Assembly: GCA_963768415.1 (NCBI GenBank)
Contig: CAVYHX010000045.1
Coordinates: 1 to 17,799, forward strand
Reading direction: 5' to 3'
DNA: 17,799 nucleotides
Source of the DNA: CAVYHX01 sp963768415
GTDB taxonomy: Bacteria; Pseudomonadota; Gammaproteobacteria; UBA9214
The position numbers and the translations under genes were made by a program. Shown here piece after piece: positions 7,328 through 15,705 of this stretch. The number at the start of each line of letters is the position of its first letter. Position 1 is the stretch's first letter. The notes beneath the pieces are model-generated. The model had not been told where the DNA came from. It did not search any database and saw only the letters and a list, made by a program, of their open reading frames with translations.

Positions 7328-8068
7328 ATGAAAACGGCAAAACGGCAAACCACGGTTGATGACAGCTCGCATTATATCGAGCGTATCACCGACACCGGAC
7401 GCATCACATGGCTACTGACCCAGCTGATGGAAAAGCGGGAACTGTTAACCCTGTGCATCGGTGGCAGCCAGGATAAATTCACCAGCGCAATCATCAATGT
7501 CGATGCCGGGAAAGGCCTGGCACGGCTGGATGAACTCATGCCGCGCATGGGTAACAAACTGATGGTGAAGAAGTGCGGAATTCAGGCATCCGCCAGGCTT
7601 GATGGCATCAATATGGATTTTATCATGTCCCTTGTCGGCACCGGAAAGCAGGACGGGCTCGTCTACTTCGCCGTACATATGCCCAAAGCAGTCAATTACC
7701 AGCAGCGCCGCGATACCCATCGTGTACGGCTGCCATTGTTACCCGATTACAATGTCACCCTGGTCTCGAGTGACGAGGTGACCGAAGAAGGCGTGTTACG
7801 CGATATCTCTCATGGTGGCGCGCAAATCATACTCAAATCCGGAAGCAGGGTAACACCCGTGAAAATGCTGTATGAATGCGCTGTTGAGCTACCCTCGGGT
7901 GAGCAGATCTATTGCAGCGCCGATGTCCGCTACGTCATGTCTTTTGGAAACCGGAATGACATGCGGGTGGGAATCCGCTTCCTGGACCTGACGCCATTAC
8001 AGCAACGCATCATCGACCGTTGTGTTGCATCCGTGGAACTGGAATTTATAAGAAAACGTGCGCTGTAA
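7328..8068 (+). CDS. flgZ: PilZ-domain c-di-GMP flagellar brake protein (FlgZ/YcgR family)
   Basis: YcgR/FlgZ proteins bind c-di-GMP and then act on the motor to slow swimming. The 246-residue protein has a YcgR N-terminal domain (about 15-120) and a C-terminal PilZ domain (about 125-240). The PilZ ligand motifs are intact: QRRDTHR at 126-132 (the RxxxR arm) and DISHGG at 159-164 (DxSxxG). This implies real c-di-GMP binding. The position after flgN matches flgZ of pseudomonads. The ribosome site is weak, so coupling to flgN translation is possible. The stop codon lies inside the loop of a hairpin that probably terminates the convergent pomAB transcript. Confidence 0.9.
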   Translation: MKTAKRQTTVDDSSHYIERITDTGRITWLLTQLMEKRELLTLCIGGSQDKFTSAIINVDAGKGLARLDELMPRMGNKLMVKKCGIQASARLDGINMDFIMSLVGTGKQDGLVYFAVHMPKAVNYQQRRDTHRVRLPLLPDYNVTLVSSDEVTEEGVLRDISHGGAQIILKSGSRVTPVKMLYECAVELPSGEQIYCSADVRYVMSFGNRNDMRVGIRFLDLTPLQQRIIDRCVASVELEFIRKRAL

Positions 8069-8079
8069 TCTCGCACGTT
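8051..8079 (-). terminator. Probable terminator of the pomAB transcript
   Basis: AACGTGCG and CGCACGTT form 8-base arms at 8055-8062 and 8072-8079 around a 9-base loop. On the minus strand the hairpin is followed by TTTTCTT, the layout of an intrinsic terminator. On the plus strand no T-run follows. It starts 36 bases after the pomB stop and overlaps the last codons of flgZ on the other strand. Confidence 0.6.
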
Positions 8080-8115
8080 GTGACCTGCCCATCCTGCGTG
8101 AATAATTGCCTGCTG

Positions 8116-9048
8116 CTACTCTGAGAACCAGCTGCCTGTTGCCTGCGCCGCGTCATCCACCAGCCACTCCGGATCATTCGTCTCCTCTTCATACTGCATA
8201 ATATCGTCCGATCCGATCTGTAAGTCATTACCCGCCGGTTCCCCGGCATTATCATAGAGCAGCGTTACCTCGACACGGCGGTTACGCGCACGCCCCGCGC
8301 GCGCGTCATTGCTTTCGACCGGCCGGGTGTCCGCATATCCCTCGATCCGGAAACGTTCCGACGGGATACTGCCCTGCCGCATCAGTGCATGCACAACAGT
8401 CACGGCGCGCGCGGATGACAGCTCCCAGTTGGAACGAAAGCGCCGGTTAAGAATGGGCACGTTATCCGAATGTCCGGCCACCACCACCTGACCCGGTGTA
8501 TCACCGATAGTCTGCCCCATTTTCTCCAGTACCGTCCGGAACGGCTCGATCAGGGTATCGCTGGCCGTTGCAAAGGAGCCTTTTTCGAGAATTCGGACCA
8601 CGATGGTCGCATCCTTGACCTCGATTTCAACAAAACCGGATTCGATCTCGTCAGCCAGCGCCATGCGCAGGCGCTCACCCTCCTTCTTCAGCTTGTCTTC
8701 AAGCTCCCCCTTTTTCTTCGGCATCTTGAGGTACTGCATGAAATCATCAGTAGTGTGCTGACGCAGTGAGTTCATTACCGTCGGATCCGGTGTTCCGGCA
8801 CTGAATTCCTGGGCGATGATATTGATGCCCTTGGGTGGTTCCTTGATCTTGATTTCCCGCTGAATACCGAAGGCTTCACGCATGGACCCCGCAACCTGCT
8901 TGTACTTTTGCTTGTCCATTTCGGAAAACGAGAACAACAGCACGAAAAACGCCAGCAGCAGCGACATCAGGTCGGCAAAGGTCAGCACCCATGCCGGTAT
9001 ACCTGCGGGACAGGGAGGTGCCGGGGTTGACTCGCAATCACACGCCAT
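8116..9048 (-). CDS. pomB: Flagellar stator protein PomB/MotB
   Basis: This 310-aa protein is the peptidoglycan-anchored stator subunit. The N-terminus is cysteine-rich (C3, C5, C13) like Vibrio PomB. One membrane helix follows, with TFADLMSLLLAFFVLLFSFS; Asp26 is the ion-carrying residue. The stretch just after it, EMDKQKYKQVAGSMREAFGI, and IAQEF near residue 78 are also PomB-like. The C-terminal OmpA/MotB domain (about 150-265) has AGHSDNVPI, the NWELSSARA helix, GYADTRP and RARNRRVEV, the usual peptidoglycan-binding set. The start has only a weak ribosome site 20 bases after pomA, so coupling is likely. Sodium as coupling ion is inferred from similarity, not shown. Confidence 0.94.
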   Translation of the reverse strand: MACDCESTPAPPCPAGIPAWVLTFADLMSLLLAFFVLLFSFSEMDKQKYKQVAGSMREAFGIQREIKIKEPPKGINIIAQEFSAGTPDPTVMNSLRQHTTDDFMQYLKMPKKKGELEDKLKKEGERLRMALADEIESGFVEIEVKDATIVVRILEKGSFATASDTLIEPFRTVLEKMGQTIGDTPGQVVVAGHSDNVPILNRRFRSNWELSSARAVTVVHALMRQGSIPSERFRIEGYADTRPVESNDARAGRARNRRVEVTLLYDNAGEPAGNDLQIGSDDIMQYEEETNDPEWLVDDAAQATGSWFSE

Positions 9049-9068
9049 CGTTGATCTGCCGGTGAATC

Positions 9069-9842
9069 CTAGGCTGCCTCTTTATCAACCGGTTCCGCCT
9101 CACGCTGGCTGCCCGGCAGGTAGGTCTTCAGCAGATCTTCCACTACCCGCGGATTCAGACCCATTTGCAGCGCGGTAATACCTTCCAGTACCAGTGACTT
9201 GGTCATGCGTTCCTGTTTACTGCGCAGGGCAAGCTTGTCGGCAATCGGCAGGGCCAGAACATTGGCAACGACGGCTCCATATAACGTTGTCAACAGCGCG
9301 ACCGCCATTGCCGGGCCCAGGGCCTTGGGATCGCTCATATTGGCCATCATCTGCACCAGGCCGATCAGGGTGCCGATCATGCCCATGGCCGGTGCCACAT
9401 CACCAATGGACTTGAATATGCCCTGACCTTCTTCATGACGCTCGATGGTGAGATTGATATCGTTTGACAGCATCTTGCGTACAAAGTCGGGTTCGTTGCC
9501 ATCGACCACGAGCATCACACCACGTTTCAGAAATTCATTTTCGATCTCGACCTGCTCCAGCCCGAGGACACCTTCCTTGCGGGCAATGTTCGACAGCTCG
9601 ATACATTTATCAATCAACTCCGACGGTGACTGCATCTTGTTCAGGAACGCCTTGGCCGCCACCTTCATTGCCTGTACCGCGACGGACAGCGGGTATTTCA
9701 TCAACACCACGGTGAATGTCCCCGCCATGACGATCATCAGGCCGGGTCCATTGATAAAAATCGAGAAACTGCCGCCCATAAGGATGGCGGTGGAAATAGC
9801 CGCCAGTGTGCCTATGAGTCCGATTAAGGTTGCGAGATCCAC
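9069..9842 (-). CDS. pomA: Flagellar stator protein PomA/MotA
   Basis: PomA is the four-helix stator subunit whose cytoplasmic loop contacts the rotor protein FliG. The 257-aa protein starts with GTG (reading MDLATLIGLIGTLAA), which has a clear AGGAG site. Membrane helices are about residues 4-22, 28-48, 150-172 and 180-203. The third and fourth lie in GDVAPAMGMIGTLIGLVQMM and GPAMAVALLTTLYGAVVANV, the most conserved part of MotA/PomA. The loop between helices 2 and 3 keeps the charged, acidic pattern that meets FliG. It resembles PomA of Vibrio far more than the longer proton-type MotA of E. coli. It is the first gene of a two-gene unit transcribed away from cheA. Confidence 0.95.
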   Translation of the reverse strand: MDLATLIGLIGTLAAISTAILMGGSFSIFINGPGLMIVMAGTFTVVLMKYPLSVAVQAMKVAAKAFLNKMQSPSELIDKCIELSNIARKEGVLGLEQVEIENEFLKRGVMLVVDGNEPDFVRKMLSNDINLTIERHEEGQGIFKSIGDVAPAMGMIGTLIGLVQMMANMSDPKALGPAMAVALLTTLYGAVVANVLALPIADKLALRSKQERMTKSLVLEGITALQMGLNPRVVEDLLKTYLPGSQREAEPVDKEAA

Positions 9843-10234
9843 TAAAACTCTCCTGTCCGGTCAGCGCATTGTTCTGGTAATGACCCGGCCTGCCCGCACG
9901 GGCACAAACGTCCCGCTGGGTACTTAATATGTCGGTCAGCCAGCCGGTAACTTTATCTATAAAACAACACGGTAAGGCGGTACCGGTACAGGCTTCCCGA
10001 ATGCGCCAGCAATTCGTCCGGGTGCCGGCACGCTGGCTGCGCCACGCCGTCAGTGCGCCCGGTTTTTTGTGTCAGATAAATGTCACCACAGTGCCGGGGC
10101 ACGACTGTTTTTATCCGCTGAATCAAGCACTAAAGCTTGACCCGGTTAGGCCGTTAAGGAGGTCATCAGTCACTGGGCGATACGCCTGTGGCCAGGCAAT
10201 CGCTACGCAGCGGGCAGACACGCAGGGAACGGCA
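9843..10234. promoter_or_regulatory. pomA-cheA divergent intergenic region
   Basis: Neither strand shows a gene. An open frame runs from 9929 into cheA, but its first 102 codons match nothing in CheA and precede the sigma28 promoter, so it is not part of the protein. The GTGCCGGCAC palindrome at 10022-10031 and a six-T run at 10063-10068 are visible but not arranged as a terminator. I found no convincing promoter for pomA. Confidence 0.6.
10131..10157 (+). promoter_or_regulatory. Sigma28 (FliA) promoter of the chemotaxis operon
   Basis: TAAA at 10131, exactly 15 bases, then GCCGTTAA at 10150-10157. This matches the FliA consensus TAAA-N15-GCCGATAA with one substitution. Transcription would start about 70 bases before the cheA ATG. 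Class-III control by FliA is usual for che genes in flagellated gammaproteobacteria. Confidence 0.85.
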
Positions 10235-12317
10235 ATGTCAATCGATCTTTCGGAATTTCATGACGTCTTCTTCGAAGAGTGCTTCGAGGGACTCGAGGTG
10301 ATGGAGTCCGGGCTGCTGACCCTGGACCAGGGTACCGATATCGAGGAAATAAACGCCATCTTCCGTGCCGCACACTCCATCAAGGGTGGTGGCGCTTCCT
10401 TCGGCTTTGCCGAGATCTCGGAGTTCACCCACGTCATGGAGACCCTGCTGGACGAGATGCGCGACGGTCGCCGCAGCGTGACACGCCCTGCCGTGGACCT
10501 GTTGCTGGAGTCGGTGGATTGCCTGCGCGCCATGGTCAATGCCGCCAGGGACAAGGCCGACAGTGATCAGCCGCGTATCGATGCGGTCAAACAACGCCTG
10601 CAGGAGATGCTCGCCACTCCCGGTGGCACAGACACACCGGCCACGGACGCAAGTGCAGAAATGACCGGGCCGGCGGACACCGGTGCGGACCAGCAGTCCG
10701 GCGGCTGGAAGATCAGCTTCAAACCACATACCAATATACTGCAATCCGGAAATGACCCCGTCAGGATCTTCAGGGAACTGGCCTTGCTCGGCGAGCTGAG
10801 CAGTACGGCGGATATCTCCGGCCTCCCGGATCTTGCCGAGCTGAAACCGGAAAACTGCTACCTCGGCTGGCTGCTGGAACTGCGCGGAGACATCAGCAGG
10901 GAAGCAGTTATCGCAGTATTCGACTGGGCCGAGGGTGACTGCGAACTTGAAATAACACCCCTGGATGAACTGGATGCGGTGACGCCATCGCCGGCTGGCC
11001 ACCCCTGCAGCTGAAGAAAAAACCGCCAGTACCGCCGGCGTGGCTGACGCAGCCAGCGCGGATGCGCAACCACCCGCCCGGCGCAAGGAGTCCGGCGGCA
11101 AGGAATCCGGCTCTATCCGGGTCGCCATCGACAAGGTGGACGATCTCATCAACCTGGTAGGTGAGCTGGTGATTACCCAGTCCATGCTCAGCCAGGCCGG
11201 AGAGCAGCTAAATGCCGTTGCTTCGAAAACAGTCGACGGCCTGCTGGACGGACTGGCCCAGCTGGAACGCAATACCCGGGAGCTGCAGGAGAGTGTCCTG
11301 CAGATCCGCATGTTGCCCATCAGCTTCTCCTTCAGCCGCTTCCCGCGCCTGGTACGCGACCTCAGCAGCAAGATGGGAAAGCAGATCGAACTGAAGATCA
11401 CCGGGGAAAATACCGAGGTCGATAAAACGGTACTGGAAAAGATCGGCGACCCGCTGGTACACCTGGTGCGTAATTCACTGGATCACGGCCTGGAAACGCC
11501 GGAAAAACGCAAGGCTGCAGGCAAACCCGAGACCGGCACGCTGCACCTGAGCGCCAGACACGAGGGCGGCGATATCGTCATCGAGGTCAGCGACGACGGC
11601 GCCGGCATCAACAGGGACGTCATCCTGCGCAAGGCACAGGAGAAGGGACTGGTAGCGGCAGACGAGGAGCTGTCGGATCAGCGCATTTGCAATCTGATTT
11701 TCGAACCCGGCTTCTCTACCGCAGAACAGGTGAGTGATGTGTCCGGCCGCGGCGTCGGCATGGATGTGGTGCGGCGCAATATCCGGGACCTGGGCGGCAA
11801 CGTCAGCATTGAATCGCAGGCAGGCACGGGCAGCACCGTCACGATAAGGCTGCCGCTCACGCTCGCGATCCTGGACGGCCAACTGGCACGTGTCGGCAGT
11901 GAAACCTACATCGTGCCCCTGGTTTCCATTGTTGAATCGCTGCAGATAGATGCGGCAAATGTAAATAACATTACCGGCCAGGCGGAATTATACCGGCTGC
12001 GCGACGATTACATACCGATCATCCGGCTGAACAGGATATTCGGCATGGGCGACGGCACCGCCGACCTGGAGGAAGGCCTGCTGGTGGTCGTTGAATCCGA
12101 CGGCCAGCAGGTGGGTCTTTTCGTCGACAGGTTGATGGGGCAGCAACAAGTCGTCATCAAAAGCCTGGAAACGAATTTCCGGCAACTACCGGGCGTTTCC
12201 GGCGCCACCATTCTCGGCGACGGTACGGTCGCACTCATCCTGGACGTGCACGGGCTGTACCAGTGCTTTATCACGCACTGCAACAGCCGGGCCGACAGGG
12301 TGATGGCTGTCGCATAA
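10235..12317 (+). CDS. cheA: Chemotaxis histidine kinase CheA, interrupted by a +1 frameshift
   Basis: CheA phosphorylates CheY and CheB in response to receptors. With one base removed between about 10983 and 11011 the gene encodes 693 aa. The ATG at 10235 has AGGGA upstream. First frame (to a stop at 11012-11014): P1/HPt domain with FRAAHSIKGG, phospho-accepting His47, and a P2-like domain at about 157-245 (KISFKPHTNILQSGNDPVRI, CYLGWLLELRGDI). Second frame (open from 10983 to 12317): P3 dimerisation (VDDLINLVGELVITQSMLSQ), P4 kinase with the N box LVHLVRNSLDHGLE, G1 SDDGAGIN and G2 GRGVGMDVVRRNI, then the P5 CheW-like domain. All catalytic residues are present. The second half has no ribosome site of its own. 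Whether the break is real or an error is open. Confidence 0.9.
10983..11011 (+). other. Frameshift point in cheA (one extra base)
   Basis: The first frame runs off as DAVTPSPAGHPCS and stops. The downstream frame is open from 10983 and reads ATPAAEEKTASTAGVADAAS before P3. Dropping one base, for example one C of the four at 11002-11005, joins the two through a low-complexity P2-P3 linker. A programmed shift at CCC-T is conceivable, but nothing else supports it. Confidence 0.8.
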
Positions 12318-12336
12318 ACCAGGGAGGCTGCTAGAC

Positions 12337-12855
12337 ATGAGCGTATCACAGGCAGAAATGGCGGAAACCATACTGCAATCCGGGGACGGTTCCGACCAGT
12401 ACCTGACCTTTATGCTTGCCGATGAGGAATATGGCATTGAGATCCTGAAGGTGCAGGAAATCAAGGGCTGGACCAGCGTCACACCCATGCCGAATATGCC
12501 GGATTTCATTCTTGGCGTGATCAATCTGCGCGGTACCGTTGTGCCGATTATTGACTTGCGCAAGCGGTTTTCCATGGAAAGCGTACCGTATGACCAGACA
12601 ACCGTCGTGATCGTCGTCAAGGTCTCCGATGAGGACGGCGACTTGCGCACAATGGGTATCGTCGTCGATGCCGTTTCCGAAGTGCATAACGTGGACAAGA
12701 CCGACCTCAAGCCAGCTCCGCAATTTGGCGGCACGCTCGGCACAGACTCTATCAAGGGACTGGTTAGCCGCGACGAGCGCATGCTGATCATTCTCGATAT
12801 CGATGAACTGATGAATAACGGCGTATTGAAACAACTTGAACAGGTGGATACGTGA
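12337..12855 (+). CDS. cheW: Chemotaxis coupling protein CheW
   Basis: CheW links receptors to the CheA P5 domain. The protein has 172 aa. It shows the family core: YLTFMLADEEYGIEILKVQE, then IKGWTSVTPMPNMPDFILGV, INLRGTVVPIIDLRKRF (the most conserved block) and GIVVDAVSEVHNV. The tail DERMLIILDIDELMN closes the fold. An AGGGAGG site precedes the ATG, and the cheA stop is 19 bases away, so the two are cotranscribed. The acidic 20-residue N-terminus is slightly longer than in E. coli CheW. Confidence 0.97.
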   Translation: MSVSQAEMAETILQSGDGSDQYLTFMLADEEYGIEILKVQEIKGWTSVTPMPNMPDFILGVINLRGTVVPIIDLRKRFSMESVPYDQTTVVIVVKVSDEDGDLRTMGIVVDAVSEVHNVDKTDLKPAPQFGGTLGTDSIKGLVSRDERMLIILDIDELMNNGVLKQLEQVDT

Positions 12856-12931
12856 TGCGTATTCAATTGCCGCCTGACCAACCGGTGTCGTGGAATCGGT
12901 GCATATGCATGGCAGCTTCAGGAGAACTGCA

Positions 12932-15623
12932 ATGAAACATCTTAAAGGGATTATGTCTGGAAACCTTGTATTACCGAACCTCAAGTTAATACATATTTCC
13001 ATCGTAACGATTGCCATCGCGGTCATCGGTTATGCCGCAATCGCCCTCGCATTCGACTCGCTGGTGGAAGCCCAGCAGGAGACCATGGAAAACAGTGATA
13101 AATCCCACTATTTGAACGAGCTTGTAAAAAACATCGAAAACGGGGTGGTGGATGCCAGACGTATTGAAAAGGAGTTCCTGCTGAGTTCGGAGCCACAACA
13201 TGTTGTGGATAACAAAAAGACACTGGAAGATGTAAATAACAATATCGATAAATTACATGCCGCCATGCCAAACGCCGGCAATGGTCCCCTGGCGGACGCC
13301 TTGCGCTCTTCCGTCAACGACTACGGGCTCGCCTTCGATCAAATGGTTGAATCCATGACACGCATGGGGCTGGATCACAACAGCGGAGCGCATGGCAAGC
13401 TGCGCAAGGCTGTTCACGAAGTCGAGGGAATACTGAACGAACACGACGAGCTCGCTCTGGCTCACTCCATGCTAATGATGCGCAGGCATGAAAAAGACTA
13501 CCTGGCACGCAAGCTCGAGAAGTATCTAGCCAAAATGGAGAATGAACAGGCAAGATTTGCCGGCCTGCTGAATGCATCACCCTTGCCTGCAGACATCAAG
13601 ACTGTGATCAAGGCGAAGATGCAGGATTATTACAAAACATTTCTCGAAATTCCGCCACTGCATAGTGAAATCGACACAAACATTCATGCCGTCGACTACA
13701 CGATGATAACGGCATCCCGTGCATTGCAGGACATTATGACAGAGAGGGACGTGCTGGTGAGTACCAACCGGGCCCGGTCAATCGCCTCACGGGCCGCCAT
13801 TTCACGTGATTTTTACACAATCGTCGGTTGTGTCGGCATCGCCGTTGCGGTTTTGCTGACCTTGCTCACACGCATGATTACCCGTCCGGTACGGGTCGCA
13901 TCGGAGGTCGCCGATTCCATCGCGGCCGGAAATTTCGACAATGCCATCGATATCAAATCACCCGGTGAACCGGGTCAGCTGCTGGATGCGCTGGGCAGAA
14001 TGCAGGCCAACCTGCGTGCGCAGATCGAAAGGGATCGCAAGACAGTCGCGGAAAACGGCCGTATTCGCCAGGCGCTGGACAATGTGGACGCCGGCGTAAT
14101 GATTGCAGATACAAACCACAACATCATCTATCTGAACGAAGCCCTGGTTGCAATGATGGGCGCTGCACAGGACGACATCCGCAAGGACCTGCCGCATTTC
14201 GATGTGGAGACATTGATGGGCAGCAGTATCGAAGTATTCTACAAGGATCCCGAGCAATTGCACGCCGAACTGGATGCGCTTGATGACAGTATCACTTCGG
14301 AACTTGTTTTGGGAGGGCGCACCCTGGATATCGTGACCAATCCCGTTAGTGATGCAAGCGGCAAGCGCCTGGGCACGGTGCTGGAATGGTCGGATCGTAC
14401 CCAGGAAGTACTGGTGGAAGAGGAAATCCAGGACATGGTCGATGAAGCCATGGAGGGCAATCTCAGCACGCGCATCGACCTCAGGGGCAAGGTCGGGTTT
14501 CTTCGAAACCCTGAGTGGCGGTTTCAATGCACTGGTCGATGTCAACGAACGCATTATCAATGACACGATCCGGGTACTGGGCGGCATATCCAGGGGCGAC
14601 CTTACCAACACCATCAAGGTCAAGTACGACGGTTGTTTCGGACAGCTCAGGAACGATACCAATAACACCGTCAGCAAGCTCGTCCAGGTCATGGGAAATA
14701 TCAGCACTGCTGCGGACTCGGTACTGCACGGCTCGCAGGAAATTGCCGCGGGTAATGCGGACCTCGCCAGCCGCACCCGGGAACAGGACTCGCGGCTGGA
14801 GGAAACGGCTGCCAGCATGGAGCAGATGACGACCACCGTCCGGCAGAACGCCGACAACGCCCGCCAGGCCGATCTACTTTCAAGCAGTGCCTGCGAGCAG
14901 GCCGAAAAGGGCGGTGCCGTGGTGGGCGACGCGATCGCCGCCATGGGCGAGATTACCAATGCCAGCAAGCAGATCGCCGACATCATCGGTGTCATCGACG
15001 AGATCGCCTTTCAGACCAACCTGCTCGCCCTGAATGCAGCGGTCGAGGCGGCGCGCGCCGGGGAACAGGGCCGCGGCTTCGCCGTCGTCGCCAGCGAGGT
15101 GCGTAACCTGGCCGGCCGCAGTGCCACGGCAGCCCGCGAGATCAAGGGCCTGATCAAGGACAGCGTCGGCAAGGTCAAGGAAGGCTCCAAGCTGGTGGAT
15201 AAATCCGGCCAGACGCTGGAAGAGATCGTCACCTCGGTGAAACAGGTCAGCGACATTATCGCCGAAATCGCCGCGGCCAGCGAGGAACAGTCGGCGGGCA
15301 TTGTGCAGGTCAACGCGGCCATCGCACAACTCGATGAAATGACGCAACAGAATGCCGCACTCGTGGAACAGGCGGCGGCTGCCAGCAGCTCGATGGGCGA
15401 ACAGGCGCGTGAACTCAACGATCAGGTGAGTTTCTTTTCAACCGACAATAAAGCGAGCACAGGGAAAACATCCGGGAAGCAGGTGGATCGCCGTTCCGGT
15501 GACCGGCCCTGGAACGGTGCCGACAACAGCAAGACAACTCCTGCAGCCAGGGTCAGGGCACCACAAACACGCAAGGTAGCCACCGGTGGCTCAAATGATG
15601 ACAGTGAATGGGAAGAATTCTAA
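12932..15623 (+). CDS. HBM-sensor methyl-accepting chemotaxis protein (mcp1), interrupted by a +1 frameshift
   Basis: A transmembrane chemoreceptor of 896 aa once one base near 14492 is removed. The ATG at 12932 has AGGAG upstream. Membrane helix 1 is about 19-41 and helix 2 about 294-315. The roughly 250-residue periplasmic part resembles the helical bimodular (HBM) sensor of the McpS type: ARRIEKEFLL at about 74 and MMRRHEKDYLARKLEKYLAK at about 182, one in each bundle. HAMP follows (RPVRVASEVADSIAAGNFDN), then a PAS domain at about 383-490 (ALDNVDAGVMIADTNHNIIY). Two further HAMP-like units (EGNLSTRIDL, RGDLTNTIKV) lead to the signalling hairpin, with tip DEIAFQTNLLALNAAVEAAR near 689. It ends EWEEF, a CheR/CheB-type tether pentapeptide. 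Ligand unknown. Confidence 0.88.
14480..14492 (+). other. Frameshift point in mcp1 (one extra base)
   Basis: The upstream frame reads DLRGKVGFLRNPEWR and stops at 14561-14563. The downstream frame reads SGFFETLSGGFNALVDVNER and continues to 15623. The paralogue mcp2 reads LADKSGFFEMLSKSV at the same place, so the ancestral junction was K-S-G-F-F-E. The likely extra base is a G at 14491-14492. Confidence 0.88.
14685..14873 (+). repeat. 189-bp block shared with mcp2 (copy 1)
   Basis: Aligned without gaps to 17563-17751, the two blocks differ at six positions, all third-codon changes (ACT/ACC, GCG/GCA twice, CAC/CAT, ACG/ACA, AAC/AAT). The 63 encoded residues are identical. Sequence on both sides is clearly more diverged. 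This is part of the receptor methylation helix. Confidence 0.92.
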
Positions 15624-15705
15624 TGGCCAAACTGTACCCAGGAATTTCATTTGCAGGCATGTTGATTACACGAAAACATATTTTAATAAATGGCGTACAT
15701 GACTA

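Noticed and set aside
9929..9955. Sigma28 promoter for pomA on the minus strand
   Set aside because: TTTA at 9952-9955 has the right spacing, but the -10 side (ATGTCGGT on the plus strand) fits only about five of eight bases.
10022..10068. Intrinsic terminator from the GTGCCGGCAC palindrome and T-run
   Set aside because: The stem and the T-run are over 30 bases apart, and no plus-strand transcript is expected to end there.
10155..10162. AAGGAGGT as a ribosome site for a leader peptide before cheA
   Set aside because: It overlaps the -10 element of the sigma28 promoter and no start codon follows at a usable distance.
9929..10234. N-terminal extension of CheA from the upstream in-frame start
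   Set aside because: It crosses the FliA promoter, resembles no CheA N-terminus, and the ATG at 10235 with AGGGA gives a standard HPt start.
11040..12317. Separate short CheA-like kinase gene starting at the GTG at 11040
   Set aside because: The frame is open upstream to 10983, no ribosome site precedes the GTG, and the first frame supplies exactly the missing P1-P2 part; one indel explains both.
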